A stretch of DNA of 32,401 bases, from NCBI GenBank assembly GCA_001752465.1, contig MDJB01000018.1, forward strand, positions 1 to 32,401, read 5' to 3'. Origin of the DNA: Haemophilus quentini. GTDB lineage: Bacteria > Pseudomonadota > Gammaproteobacteria > Enterobacterales > Pasteurellaceae. Shown here in pieces: positions 1-7,604 of the stretch. The notes beneath the pieces were generated by a model that saw only the letters and a list, made by a program, of their open reading frames with translations, was not told the origin of the DNA and made no database searches. The translations under genes and the position numbers were made by a program. Numbering within the stretch: the stretch's first letter is position 1; each line of letters begins with the position of its first letter.

Positions 1-1366
1 TTGACGCTACAGTTGCTTTCTTATCAGCTGCTACCGCTGTAGTTTTGGCATCTGTAGCTAATTTATTTAATGCGGTTGCAGCATGGTAAAGTTGCGCACC
101 GTTCACCGCATCGGTTGATGTTGCTGACACATCACCTGCGGCAACATTTTTGATTTGGCGTCTAACACTAGAACTACCTACTGAAACGACTCCATTGTTT
201 GTGCTCTTGATATTAGCATTATAAGAGTTAGCTAAGTTTGTGCCTCCAACATTCCAAGCAGATAAAGTGTTTGTTGCACCTGTTGTTGTTGAATCAGCAC
301 CTAATGCGATATCACCAATATTTTCTGCGGTTGCACGCGTACCTATAGCCGTTGCGTCAGTTGCTTTAACGGTGAGATGAGAACCGATAGCTGTTGCGTT
401 AGAGAGTCCACTACTAAATGTAATATTTGAACCGACACCAACTTGATTTTTGGTTGATTCCGAACCAGATGATGTGATTGAGCGACCAATAAAAACAGAA
501 TTAATTGCTCCATCAGAAGTAATTGAATCCCCAAAGAATACGCTACGTCTTAAAACTGTTGAACGTGCTAAATTTTTATCATTTGGATTATTAGTGTTAG
601 CGCTATTATTTTTTTTGTCTACATTGATATCACGTCCGACGACTAAGTGATTACCGAATGCATTAATAGATTCACCGAACGCTAATCCAGCAGAATCGTC
701 CGGGCGGAATCCTCCATTGAATTTTAACTTATCTAGAGTAATATTCCTACCTATCGCTCTCCCCCCACCACTGAGAGTTAATTCATTACCAATACCAAAT
801 GGAGAGTTGTTCAGATTGTTTTTGTGTCCAATAACGAGACCATAATTAGTGGGATTTTCAAGTTTGTTATTTGTACCAAGTACAAGAAGATCACCATGAA
901 CCCCATTATCACCGTAAATATTATTACTATCACCGAATATATTTACACGATTACCATACTTTACTAAGTTGCCTCGCCCAACTACATTGAGTGATAAACC
1001 AGATGCTGGAGTATTTAGTCTATTATCTGCACCAACGATAAAAGCTTTTTCTTTATCTCTGCTCAATTCTGGACCATATTTATTACTGGTACCTAACTCA
1101 AAAGCTCCCTTAATAGTTGCATTATCAGGGTAGTTATTCCATCTAATATTGTCAGCCCATTCTGCTGGTGTTGCTGCTATAACAGGAATAGAGGTTATTC
1201 CTATTATTAACGACGAAATAAGAGAAAGTTTAAATTTAGGTGTAAAGCTAATAGGACTTCGCTTATCCGTGCTTACTGTTGCTTTCCCTTGCGATTTTGC
1301 TAATTCAGAAACGACTTCCAATCGTTGGGTCGTTTTATTCCAAATTATCTTAAAAATTTTGTTCAT
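1..1366 (-). CDS. trimeric autotransporter adhesin, N-terminal part (gene runs off left edge)
   Basis: The minus strand is open from an ATG at 1366 to the window edge, about 455 codons with no stop. The N-terminus begins MNKIFKIIWNKTTQRLEVVS, a classic extended signal peptide region (ESPR) of type V autotransporters, followed by a hydrophobic signal segment ending near VIAATPAEWA (about residues 50-70). A YadA-like head follows: short repeats with IG/VG/FG cores such as ATAIGSHLTV and ATAIGTRATA (about residues 95-375). Then comes a neck motif, KNVAAGDVSATSTDAVNGAQ (about residues 405-425), and the start of a coiled-coil stalk rich in Ala/Asp/Lys. The stalk and the C-terminal beta-barrel anchor lie outside the window. 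The family forms surface trimers that bind host matrix or cells. Which Haemophilus adhesin allele this is cannot be told from this part. It lies downstream of and co-directional with the iron operon, separated by about 190 bp. Apparent plus-strand ORFs here are shadows. Confidence 0.9.
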   Translation of the reverse strand, partial: MNKIFKIIWNKTTQRLEVVSELAKSQGKATVSTDKRSPISFTPKFKLSLISSLIIGITSIPVIAATPAEWADNIRWNNYPDNATIKGAFELGTSNKYGPELSRDKEKAFIVGADNRLNTPASGLSLNVVGRGNLVKYGNRVNIFGDSNNIYGDNGVHGDLLVLGTNNKLENPTNYGLVIGHKNNLNNSPFGIGNELTLSGGGRAIGRNITLDKLKFNGGFRPDDSAGLAFGESINAFGNHLVVGRDINVDKKNNSANTNNPNDKNLARSTVLRRSVFFGDSITSDGAINSVFIGRSITSSGSESTKNQVGVGSNITFSSGLSNATAIGSHLTVKATDATAIGTRATAENIGDIALGADSTTTGATNTLSAWNVGGTNLANSYNANIKSTNNGVVSVGSSSVRRQIKNVAAGDVSATSTDAVNGAQLYHAATALNKLATDAKTTAVAADKKATVAS

Positions 1367-1460
1367 TGATTAGTTTCCTAAAAAATAACTGGTAAAAATA
1401 GCAATACATTATGTACTACTATTGCGCATATTTGAATTTCAAAAAGAAACCAAAAATATT

Positions 1461-1482
1461 TAGCTCCCTTTTAAAGGAGCTA
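1461..1482 (-). terminator. weak hairpin after the iron operon
   Basis: TAGCTCC and GGAGCTA form a 7-bp stem around an 8-nt AT-rich loop, about 75 bp past the stop of the cytochrome gene. On the minus strand it is followed by AAATATTTTTGG, an interrupted T run, so it may terminate the iron operon inefficiently before the adhesin gene. Apart from this hairpin, nothing else was recognised in 1367-1555. Confidence 0.4.
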
Positions 1483-1555
1483 CGCATGGTATTTTGCCAT
1501 AAAAATGATGATAAATATACAATCTTTTTGTAAAAATGGAAGAAATTGAAAGGTT

Positions 1556-1873
1556 TTATTTTTTTAGGATTGGCACAAACTCAGACAGCATTTTTATATC
1601 TTTTTCACTCAATCTGCTTTTTACCATGTTGCCTGCACCTTGTATTTTTCCGCTTTTACGATCGGAAAGTGCGGTGTAAATTTCCTCTGAATTTAGCGTA
1701 TTGATAATTCTGGATTGTCCCAATGCTGATTTTTCAGCGGATTTCCCATGGCAAGTCGCACAGGTTCGTTTATAAAAATTTTCAGCTTGTTTCGCATTCA
1801 TATCAGCCAATACAAGTTGGCTGGCAGTAAGTAAACTTAAAGAGAATAGAGTAGTTTTGTAAATTCGTTTCAT
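1556..1873 (-). CDS. small periplasmic c-type cytochrome (last gene of iron uptake operon)
   Basis: A protein of 105 residues with a Sec signal peptide (MKRIYKTTLFSLSLLTASQL, cleavage near VLA-DM) and one heme-binding CATCH motif (CxxCH) at about residues 38-42. A downstream Met in GAGNMVKSRL is the likely sixth heme ligand, as in class I cytochromes c. It starts 3 nt after the thioredoxin-like gene, and its AAAGGA ribosome site overlaps that gene's last codons, so the two are translationally coupled. Small cytochromes are known accessory genes of P19/FTR1 iron loci. By inference it passes electrons in the periplasm, perhaps to set the Fe(II)/Fe(III) state or to serve the membrane Fe-S protein of the same operon. 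The exact partner is not known. Confidence 0.88.
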   Translation of the reverse strand: MKRIYKTTLFSLSLLTASQLVLADMNAKQAENFYKRTCATCHGKSAEKSALGQSRIINTLNSEEIYTALSDRKSGKIQGAGNMVKSRLSEKDIKMLSEFVPILKK

Positions 1874-1876
1874 TGG

Positions 1877-2359
1877 TTATCCTTTGAATAATTTGTTTAG
1901 ATCCGATTCGGGTATTTTTCCTTCATATTTAGCTTGAATGTTTCCTTCAGGGCTAATGACAAATGAAGTTGGCGTGCCGATAAGTTGATAACGTTCAGCT
2001 GTAATTTTCATTTGATCTTTAATTACAGGCAAATGGAGTTCACGTTTAGCCACGACGGCTTTGGTGTCCATTTTATCGCTATCCACATTAATCGCAATCA
2101 GTGAAACTTTGCCAGGATTCTCTTCTGCGAGTTTTTCAAATTCTTTTAACTCTGCGATGCAACGTCCACAAGTTTCTGACCAAAAAATAAGTAATCGTGT
2201 GCCTTTCCAATTCTCAAGGTTTGCAGGATTACCTTGAAGATCATAGGCAGCAATATCAGGTGCTTTTTGCCCTACTGAGGCAACTTCATCTTTACAAGAA
2301 ACGGCGCCAAAAATAACCGCACTTATGGCAACTAATTTCAATAGTTTATTTGTTCGCAT
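1877..2359 (-). CDS. TlpA/ResA-like thioredoxin-fold lipoprotein of the iron uptake operon
   Basis: 160 residues. The N-terminus is basic, then hydrophobic, and ends in GAVSC (about residues 18-22), a plausible lipobox, so it is probably a lipid-anchored periplasmic protein. The body is an AhpC/TSA-Redoxin fold with the active-site CGRC in FWSETCGRCIAEL (about residues 63-66) and the cis-proline loop in LIGTPTSFVI. CGRC differs from the usual TlpA CxPC but keeps both cysteines. Two TlpA-like proteins close the equivalent Campylobacter jejuni P19 locus (Cj1664-Cj1665); here there is one plus a cytochrome. The ORF overlaps the end of the ABC ATPase gene by 14 nt, with GGAAG upstream of the ATG. 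It probably reduces disulfides or supplies thiol electrons to other members of the system; the substrate is unknown. Confidence 0.88.
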   Translation of the reverse strand: MRTNKLLKLVAISAVIFGAVSCKDEVASVGQKAPDIAAYDLQGNPANLENWKGTRLLIFWSETCGRCIAELKEFEKLAEENPGKVSLIAINVDSDKMDTKAVVAKRELHLPVIKDQMKITAERYQLIGTPTSFVISPEGNIQAKYEGKIPESDLNKLFKG

Positions 2360-3020
2360 GATTTTCTTCCTTTACAAATTTTCCGTGATGTAAATAAATA
2401 ACACGATCGGTGAGTTTACCTAACTCTGGATTATGCGTCACCATTACAATAGTGCGCCCTTGTTGATTAAGTTTTGTGAGCAAATCTAAAACTAAAGATT
2501 CATTTTGCTCATCTAAATTTCCCGTTGGTTCATCGGCAAAGATAACGGGCGGTTGATTCACTAATGCACGCGCAATGCAAACACGTTGTTGCTCACCGCC
2601 TGAAAGTTGGCTAGGGCGATGATCAATGCGATGGCCTAAGCCTACTTGTTCCAATACCGCTTTGGCAGATGCTTCATCAATCACGCTGTGATAATGTTGT
2701 GCCAGCATCACGTTTTCAAGAGCAGTCAAATAAGGGATTAAATGGAATTGTTGAAACACTAAGCCAATTTTTTCTGCGCGGAAACGTTGACGACCGACTT
2801 CATCTAATTGGGCCGCATCCACGCCATCTAAAATGACTTTTCCTTCGCTAGCGGTATCTAAGCCCGTTAAAATATTCATCAGCGTGGTTTTACCAGAGCC
2901 TGATGCCCCCATAATAGCAACAAATTCCCCTTGTTTGATTTGAATATTTATGTCTTCAAGGGCGGTAACTTGCCCAAAGCGTTTATATAAATGTTGGGTT
3001 TCTATTACAAAGTTAGTCAT
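2346..3020 (-). CDS. ABC transporter ATP-binding protein, MacB/LolD type, of the iron uptake operon
   Basis: 224 residues, a complete ATPase domain: Walker A GASGSGKTT (about residues 38-46), Q-loop in VFQQFHLIPYLTALEN, signature LSGGEQQR, Walker B VIFADEPTG and the switch histidine in MVTHNPE. Sequence and length fit the lipoprotein-export/MacB subfamily, which pairs with FtsX-type permeases rather than with substrate-binding-protein importers. The two permease genes immediately upstream in the same operon are its likely partners. The ATPase would act at the cytoplasmic face as a dimer and drive a mechanotransmission-type pump. Its role in P19/FTR1 iron uptake is not established. The downstream thioredoxin gene overlaps its last codons. 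Confidence 0.92.
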   Translation of the reverse strand: MTNFVIETQHLYKRFGQVTALEDINIQIKQGEFVAIMGASGSGKTTLMNILTGLDTASEGKVILDGVDAAQLDEVGRQRFRAEKIGLVFQQFHLIPYLTALENVMLAQHYHSVIDEASAKAVLEQVGLGHRIDHRPSQLSGGEQQRVCIARALVNQPPVIFADEPTGNLDEQNESLVLDLLTKLNQQGRTIVMVTHNPELGKLTDRVIYLHHGKFVKEENHANK

Positions 3021-3061
3021 GGTTTTTCTCTTTTATTATCTAATTTATAAGCATTTCACTT

Positions 3062-4216
3062 TTACTCACCCTTCAACACATTCGCAACATTAATACTTAA
3101 TGCTCGACGTGTTGGAATAATAACAGCCACAAATGTCACTAATAACGAAAGTACAATCGTAATTGGCAATACAGGAAGTCGCATATCAATATAAGATTTG
3201 AATACAGTTATTCCCAATACTTGAGCTAATAAATAACCCAAGCCAAGTCCGATAATAATGGCACAGAAAGCGATAATTAAAATTTCGGTGCTGATTTGGC
3301 GAATGATGTCAAATTTTTTCGCACCCAGTGATTTTTGTAAGGCAAATTCTTTGGATCGTTCGCCGACAATTGCAATTAAGGTGGTATTCACACATAAGGT
3401 TGCAAGCACCAAAATCACAAGGGAAATTAAGCACATTAAGCCTTTAATTTTTTCTAAAATCCGCCCTTCTGAGGCGGAAACTTTACGGATCGGGCGTGCG
3501 GTTAAATCGGGATATTGTTGCATGATTTTTTCGGCAAATTGATCCACTGTATTGGCGCCTTGCTCATTTTGCACATTGAGTAATGCGTTGTTTGCTACGC
3601 CTTCTTTATCTAACCAATTTTGTGCAAATTCAACATTTACAATAAGCATGTTGTCAGTTGCATCACCAGTTTCTACAATTCCTTTAATGTTGAAACTGTG
3701 TTTTTCTACGGCATTTTTAGACAGTTGTAGGCTATCGCCCACTTTAACATGTAATCGTTCAGCAAGGGTTTTCCCAATCATTGCATTGCGGTCGTCAAAG
3801 TTTACGTTGATTGCAGAACCTGTAATTTGCCAGTAAGGGGCGAGGATTCGCATCGCATCAAAATTTACGCCCATCAGAACAATTTTTTCTAAATCACTGC
3901 GTGCGACACCATAAAGATAAGGACTGGCTGCGGTGATAAAACCATCGTGTGCTTTTTGTAAAATTGCGTTTAACTCTGCTTGATTCATCATTCCGCCATC
4001 AGCTGAACCAATGTAGAAATTTGCTCCGAAAGTACGCAGTTCTTGGCTCATTTTGGTGTTTATGTCGAAGTAAACCGCTGCCATTGCAGTGACAATGCTT
4101 GCGCCCACAGTAAGTGCGGTGAAAATAATGAATACTCGTTGGAGGCGTAATCGCAATGCGCGGAAAATTAATCGCCAGAACATGCTTTGAGTATTTGCGC
4201 TTTTATGCTCTGCCAT
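3062..4216 (-). CDS. FtsX-like ABC permease (second of the iron operon pair)
   Basis: 384 residues from the ATG at 4216, chosen because GAGG lies about 6 nt upstream inside the end of the preceding gene, and because upstream codons merely extend into the overlap. One N-terminal membrane segment (about residues 28-50) is followed by a large periplasmic MacB-PCD-like domain (to about 255), then three C-terminal membrane helices (about 265-375), the standard FtsX/MacB layout. The conserved cytoplasmic loop VGERSKEFALQKSLGAKK resembles the coupling region that contacts the ATPase. It overlaps the upstream permease by 14 nt. The two permeases probably form a heterodimer with the ATPase at 2346-3020. 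The exported or moved substrate is unknown; an iron-linked function is inferred from the operon. Confidence 0.88.
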   Translation of the reverse strand: MAEHKSANTQSMFWRLIFRALRLRLQRVFIIFTALTVGASIVTAMAAVYFDINTKMSQELRTFGANFYIGSADGGMMNQAELNAILQKAHDGFITAASPYLYGVARSDLEKIVLMGVNFDAMRILAPYWQITGSAINVNFDDRNAMIGKTLAERLHVKVGDSLQLSKNAVEKHSFNIKGIVETGDATDNMLIVNVEFAQNWLDKEGVANNALLNVQNEQGANTVDQFAEKIMQQYPDLTARPIRKVSASEGRILEKIKGLMCLISLVILVLATLCVNTTLIAIVGERSKEFALQKSLGAKKFDIIRQISTEILIIAFCAIIIGLGLGYLLAQVLGITVFKSYIDMRLPVLPITIVLSLLVTFVAVIIPTRRALSINVANVLKGE

Positions 4217-5543
4217 AAAGCACCTCGACAGGGTAAAGTTTAGCGATTTTATGTGCTGGGAACCAAGTGCCAATCACCGCAATAAGAATAGAGAGTACGA
4301 GAACACAAGGCACGACGATCCAAGCGAAATCAAGAGGCGCACCGAATAATGCGGCACCGATAAATTTGGCTAATCCCCATCCAGCTAAACAGCCAAATAT
4401 TCCGCCTACTAATGCACTTAGCACCGCTTCGCAGTAGAACAGTAAGGTAATTTGCCATTGATAAGCGCCTAGTGCTTTCATTAAGCCTATTTCTTTTGAG
4501 CGTTCGATAATTCCTGCGCTCATTAAGGAAGCGATACCCATTGCCGCAGCGATTAATGCCACGAAGGTAACGACCGCCAGTAAGAGTTGGATTTTACCAA
4601 TGACTACACCTTCAGAGGCAGCAACTTGCCAAATTGGGCGAACCATTGCGCCAGAAATCGCTTCTTCTAATTGATGAGAAATTGACGAAACATAAGCGGT
4701 GCAATACCAACGGTCATAGGCTTCCGCATCTAAGGCATCCGTATTGGCACGCGCTTTACGGGAAAGATCATTTTCAGGCACGGTGAGGGCAGATACACGG
4801 ACGGATTGCACTTTGCCTTCTAAACCCAGCAAATTTTGTACCGTACTTAGGGGCATCACAAGCTGATTATCTTCTGTTCCACCGGTACTTAAAATTCCTT
4901 TAATTTCTACCGCACTTTGTTGGCTTTCGCCGTTATCGTTTGTGTAGCTTAAGCTAAGTTTATCGCCAATTTTCCAATCATTACTTTTGGCTAGTTGTTC
5001 GCCAGCAAGTGCAGGGACGATTTCGCCAAAGTCATTGTTTAAATCATCAACCCATTCCCCTTCCACTTTCCAATAAGGGCTAATGATTCGTTGTCCTGTG
5101 TGGTAATCCTCTTCATCAGGTATGGCAATATTATGATCAAAAAAGGTACCAAGCGCATTAATCGTTTTTGAGGCTGAAAGTGCGGTGGAATTTTGTGAAT
5201 ATTTTGTCACTTGCACATTTGCTGAAAGCAACGGGGCAAACCCCACGATATTGTTTCGCCAGAAAATATCTTTGATGTTGGGAAGCTCTTTTTCATCTAA
5301 AAAATCTTGGCTAGATAATGACGCACTATGGCTGAGTTCATCAGGCAATGCCGCATTGTTGGCTGGCTCCACCAAAATATTGGCACCGTAAGATTTCAGC
5401 TCTTTCGCCATTTTGTCACCAATATCAATGGAAATAGCAAGTAGCGCAGAGACTAAGCCAGCGGCTAAGAAAATAGTGATAATGGCGAGCAATTTACGTT
5501 TGATACCAAATCGCCAAGATTGAAATAACATTCTAGCAAGCAT
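4203..5543 (-). CDS. FtsX-like ABC permease (first of the iron operon pair)
   Basis: 446 residues. A first transmembrane helix (about residues 17-38, IITIFLAAGLVSALLAIS) is followed by a long periplasmic domain and three C-terminal helices starting near LLLAVVTFVALIAAAMGIAS. The coupling-loop motif IIERSKEIGLMKALGAYQW is typical of FtsX/MacB permeases. The start lies 2 nt after the stop of the DUF2318 gene and has AAGGGG upstream, so translation is coupled. It shares an architecture with the next permease but little sequence, suggesting an obligate heterodimer. Homologous pairs occur in the C. jejuni P19 cluster (Cj1661-Cj1662). Energised movement of something needed for ferrous iron handling is inferred only. 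Confidence 0.88.
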   Translation of the reverse strand: MLARMLFQSWRFGIKRKLLAIITIFLAAGLVSALLAISIDIGDKMAKELKSYGANILVEPANNAALPDELSHSASLSSQDFLDEKELPNIKDIFWRNNIVGFAPLLSANVQVTKYSQNSTALSASKTINALGTFFDHNIAIPDEEDYHTGQRIISPYWKVEGEWVDDLNNDFGEIVPALAGEQLAKSNDWKIGDKLSLSYTNDNGESQQSAVEIKGILSTGGTEDNQLVMPLSTVQNLLGLEGKVQSVRVSALTVPENDLSRKARANTDALDAEAYDRWYCTAYVSSISHQLEEAISGAMVRPIWQVAASEGVVIGKIQLLLAVVTFVALIAAAMGIASLMSAGIIERSKEIGLMKALGAYQWQITLLFYCEAVLSALVGGIFGCLAGWGLAKFIGAALFGAPLDFAWIVVPCVLVLSILIAVIGTWFPAHKIAKLYPVEVLYGRA

Positions 5544-5545
5544 TG

Positions 5546-6961
5546 TTATTCCCCTTTTGGATTTTCGTTTTTGTTAATGCTGAGATAGTTATCGGGATTA
5601 TCGCGGAATAAATCGAGATTTTTTTCGTTCTCAAAGAAATAAGTATGCCCTTCGTGGCTATATTTATATTCAGTTTTAGTGTTTTTGAGTTTGGCGCCAC
5701 TAATCGGATCTTGTACTTCAATTTCTACAATCGTACTGAATAGATTTAAGCCATCTTCAAGACTTTTACGAGAAATCACGATTTCATTTTCAGTTTGTTG
5801 CCAATTTTCAATCGGTACAGGGTTACAACCGCCTGGTTTACCGATAGATGGAATAAAGAGATGCACGCCACAACCAACGCAGACCACTTGATTGCCTTGC
5901 ATGACATAGCCTTGATCGCCGCAGAGTAGGCAAGCATCGAATACTGCCGCCATACTGACTTTATTCGGTTGACGATTGATAATGAAAAAACGTACGGCTT
6001 TGCCATCATCAGCAATCCAAACGAAACGGTGAAGTTTACCGTCTTTAAGTGGCTCTAGTGCTAAATGCACTTCATTTTTGTCATTAAGTTGTACTGGAAC
6101 TGCTTCAGAAAGTTGTGGCGGTTGAGAGGCAACTTTTTCCCAATAAAGTTGGCTTGCAGCCACAAATAAAATACCAAATATGCCCCAGTAAATTGTGCGT
6201 TTTGATGTTTGTACGAAGGCTAATCTTTTGCGTTTTTCAATCAGATCTTTTTCGGCTTTTGCTTCTCTTAAATGTTTTGAATGTGTTTGAATGGTAAAAA
6301 TACACAAAATAACTGACATTAACGCAACACAAATGATATTGAGCCAAGCGGAGATTTCTCCTGATTTTGCCACAAAACTTAACCGCACTTTGGTGAGTTC
6401 AATGAGTTGTAATTTCATCAAGGTAAGCAGTAGTTCTGCTATAAGCGGAAGAATTAACGCGATAAAAAGTAAAAAGGTGAGTGCAAAAAGTGCGGTAGAT
6501 TTTCCTTGTGTTTTTTGTTGCTGTTTAAGTAAGAAATAGAGCCATGCACTTGAGGCTAAGCTAAAGATTACGCCAAAAATGACCGCACTTATATTTAAAA
6601 TAAAATCAGTGTTGATGACATCTGTGTTGGTGAGTGCGGTGATGTTTGGATCTTTCGCCCAAGTTGCTCCTGCGATAAGCATTAATGCAAATTGCCAGAA
6701 TGCGGCAAGATTTGATGATTTGCTCCATTGGCTGATTGCAAAAAGTAAGAAGATAATTAAAAAGCAGATGGTTAGAATAAGATTGGTGGTTTGTCCATTA
6801 GGAATATTTAGTCGTAGGACAACACCCAAAGCCAAGCCAATAAGGCTTAACCAAATAAGCGTTTTAGGCGAAATATTGCCTTTTTTAATTGCCCAAGATG
6901 CACCGAGTAAAAGCGAAATTGGCAAAAGAGCTTGCAGAACAAAAATGAAAAAATAAGTCAT
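5546..6961 (-). CDS. membrane Fe-S-containing protein, DUF2318 family, of P19/FTR1 iron system
   Basis: 471 residues. About seven to eight hydrophobic segments fill the first 290 residues, then a soluble domain carries CLLCGDQGY, VVCVGCG and KPGGC, a cysteine set (CxxC, CxxC, C) matching the DUF2318 Fe-S/metal-binding domain. The soluble part is probably periplasmic; the orientation was not computed. This family is a constant companion of P19-type periplasmic iron proteins (for example Cj1660) and is thought to take part in electron transfer linked to iron uptake, but its chemistry is unproven. The gene lies behind p19 with a roughly 94-bp gap holding two strong hairpins, the only sizeable gap in the operon. 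Its stop is 2 nt from the next gene. Confidence 0.87.
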   Translation of the reverse strand: MTYFFIFVLQALLPISLLLGASWAIKKGNISPKTLIWLSLIGLALGVVLRLNIPNGQTTNLILTICFLIIFLLFAISQWSKSSNLAAFWQFALMLIAGATWAKDPNITALTNTDVINTDFILNISAVIFGVIFSLASSAWLYFLLKQQQKTQGKSTALFALTFLLFIALILPLIAELLLTLMKLQLIELTKVRLSFVAKSGEISAWLNIICVALMSVILCIFTIQTHSKHLREAKAEKDLIEKRKRLAFVQTSKRTIYWGIFGILFVAASQLYWEKVASQPPQLSEAVPVQLNDKNEVHLALEPLKDGKLHRFVWIADDGKAVRFFIINRQPNKVSMAAVFDACLLCGDQGYVMQGNQVVCVGCGVHLFIPSIGKPGGCNPVPIENWQQTENEIVISRKSLEDGLNLFSTIVEIEVQDPISGAKLKNTKTEYKYSHEGHTYFFENEKNLDLFRDNPDNYLSINKNENPKGE

Positions 6962-6980
6962 AGAAAGCGTATTTTAAATG

Positions 6981-7048
6981 GTAGGGTGGGCTTTAGCCCA
7001 CCGTTTTTTATGTCTGATTGTTAATTGGTGGGCTGAAGCCCACCCTAC
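6981..7048. repeat. paired palindromic hairpins inside the iron operon (REP-like element)
   Basis: The outer ends form an inverted repeat: 6981-7002 (GTAGGGTGGGCT..AGCCCACC) and 7027-7048 (GGTGGGCT..AGCCCACCCTAC). Each half is itself a palindrome, GGTGGGCT-AGCCCACC with a 2-nt loop, so either two small hairpins or one large 22-bp hairpin can form. On the plus strand the first hairpin is followed by TTTTTT. On the coding (minus) strand no good T run follows either hairpin, so it is more likely an RNA-stability or attenuation element than a full terminator. It sits between p19 and the DUF2318 gene. Confidence 0.8.
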
Positions 7049-7055
7049 AGCACTA

Positions 7056-7577
7056 TTATTTTAAACCAGTAAATTTAAATTCATAATTTACATCAAATGG
7101 TTTCCACCAACGACCCACGCCAGTTTCTTCGTCAGTGTGGCGGTGCATACCTGCTTTTGGTGGCGGATCGATATGATAAGTTAATTTGTAGTTACCCACG
7201 CCCATCATTTTGATATTTGCGCCATAGTGTGGGCCATCGCCAGCAACCATTGGCATGAAGGTACCTTCTTGTTTAGCACCAGTATCGGTATTGACTAAGG
7301 TATAGTTGATGGTTAAATAAGGCATCCATTCACCTTCACCAAAACCGTTTTTGTTACCTTTCACCGCGTGAATATCTGCTTCTAAGTGAATATCAGATTT
7401 TGCTGCAGGTAAGCCCATACCGCGAGGTTCCATATCCACTGGTTTTAAGTAAACCGCTGCAATTTCCATGTCATTCATGGTAACCGCTTCACCGATTGGA
7501 TATTCTTGGAATGCGTAAGCAGAAGTTGCTGCAAACATTCCTGCTAATAAACTTGCGCTAAGAAGTGCTTTTTTCAT
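7056..7577 (-). CDS. fetP: P19-type periplasmic high-affinity iron-binding protein
   Basis: 173 residues with a Sec signal peptide (AATSAYA-FQ, cleavage after about residue 22). It belongs to the P19/Tp34 (iron transport, 34-kDa antigen-like) family. Characteristic metal-ligand stretches are present: SDIHLEADIH (His64, His70), FMPMVAGDGPHYG (Met108/Met110, His117) and AGMHRHTDEETG (His145, His147). In characterised members these residues coordinate copper and a second iron site in a homodimer. P19 proteins work with an FTR1 permease to import ferrous iron, possibly after oxidation or reduction at the P19 site. The gene lies 27 nt after the FTR1 gene with an AGGAG site. The symbol follows the E. 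coli/Yersinia FetMP naming and is by family only. Confidence 0.92.
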   Translation of the reverse strand: MKKALLSASLLAGMFAATSAYAFQEYPIGEAVTMNDMEIAAVYLKPVDMEPRGMGLPAAKSDIHLEADIHAVKGNKNGFGEGEWMPYLTINYTLVNTDTGAKQEGTFMPMVAGDGPHYGANIKMMGVGNYKLTYHIDPPPKAGMHRHTDEETGVGRWWKPFDVNYEFKFTGLK

Positions 7578-7604
7578 AGTTTCTCTCCTGAGATGAGTTT
7601 TGAG

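Noticed and set aside
1149-1373. Plus-strand ORFs at 450-650 and 1149-1373
   Set aside because: They are antisense to the continuous adhesin reading frame, which has clear ESPR and YadA-like motifs.
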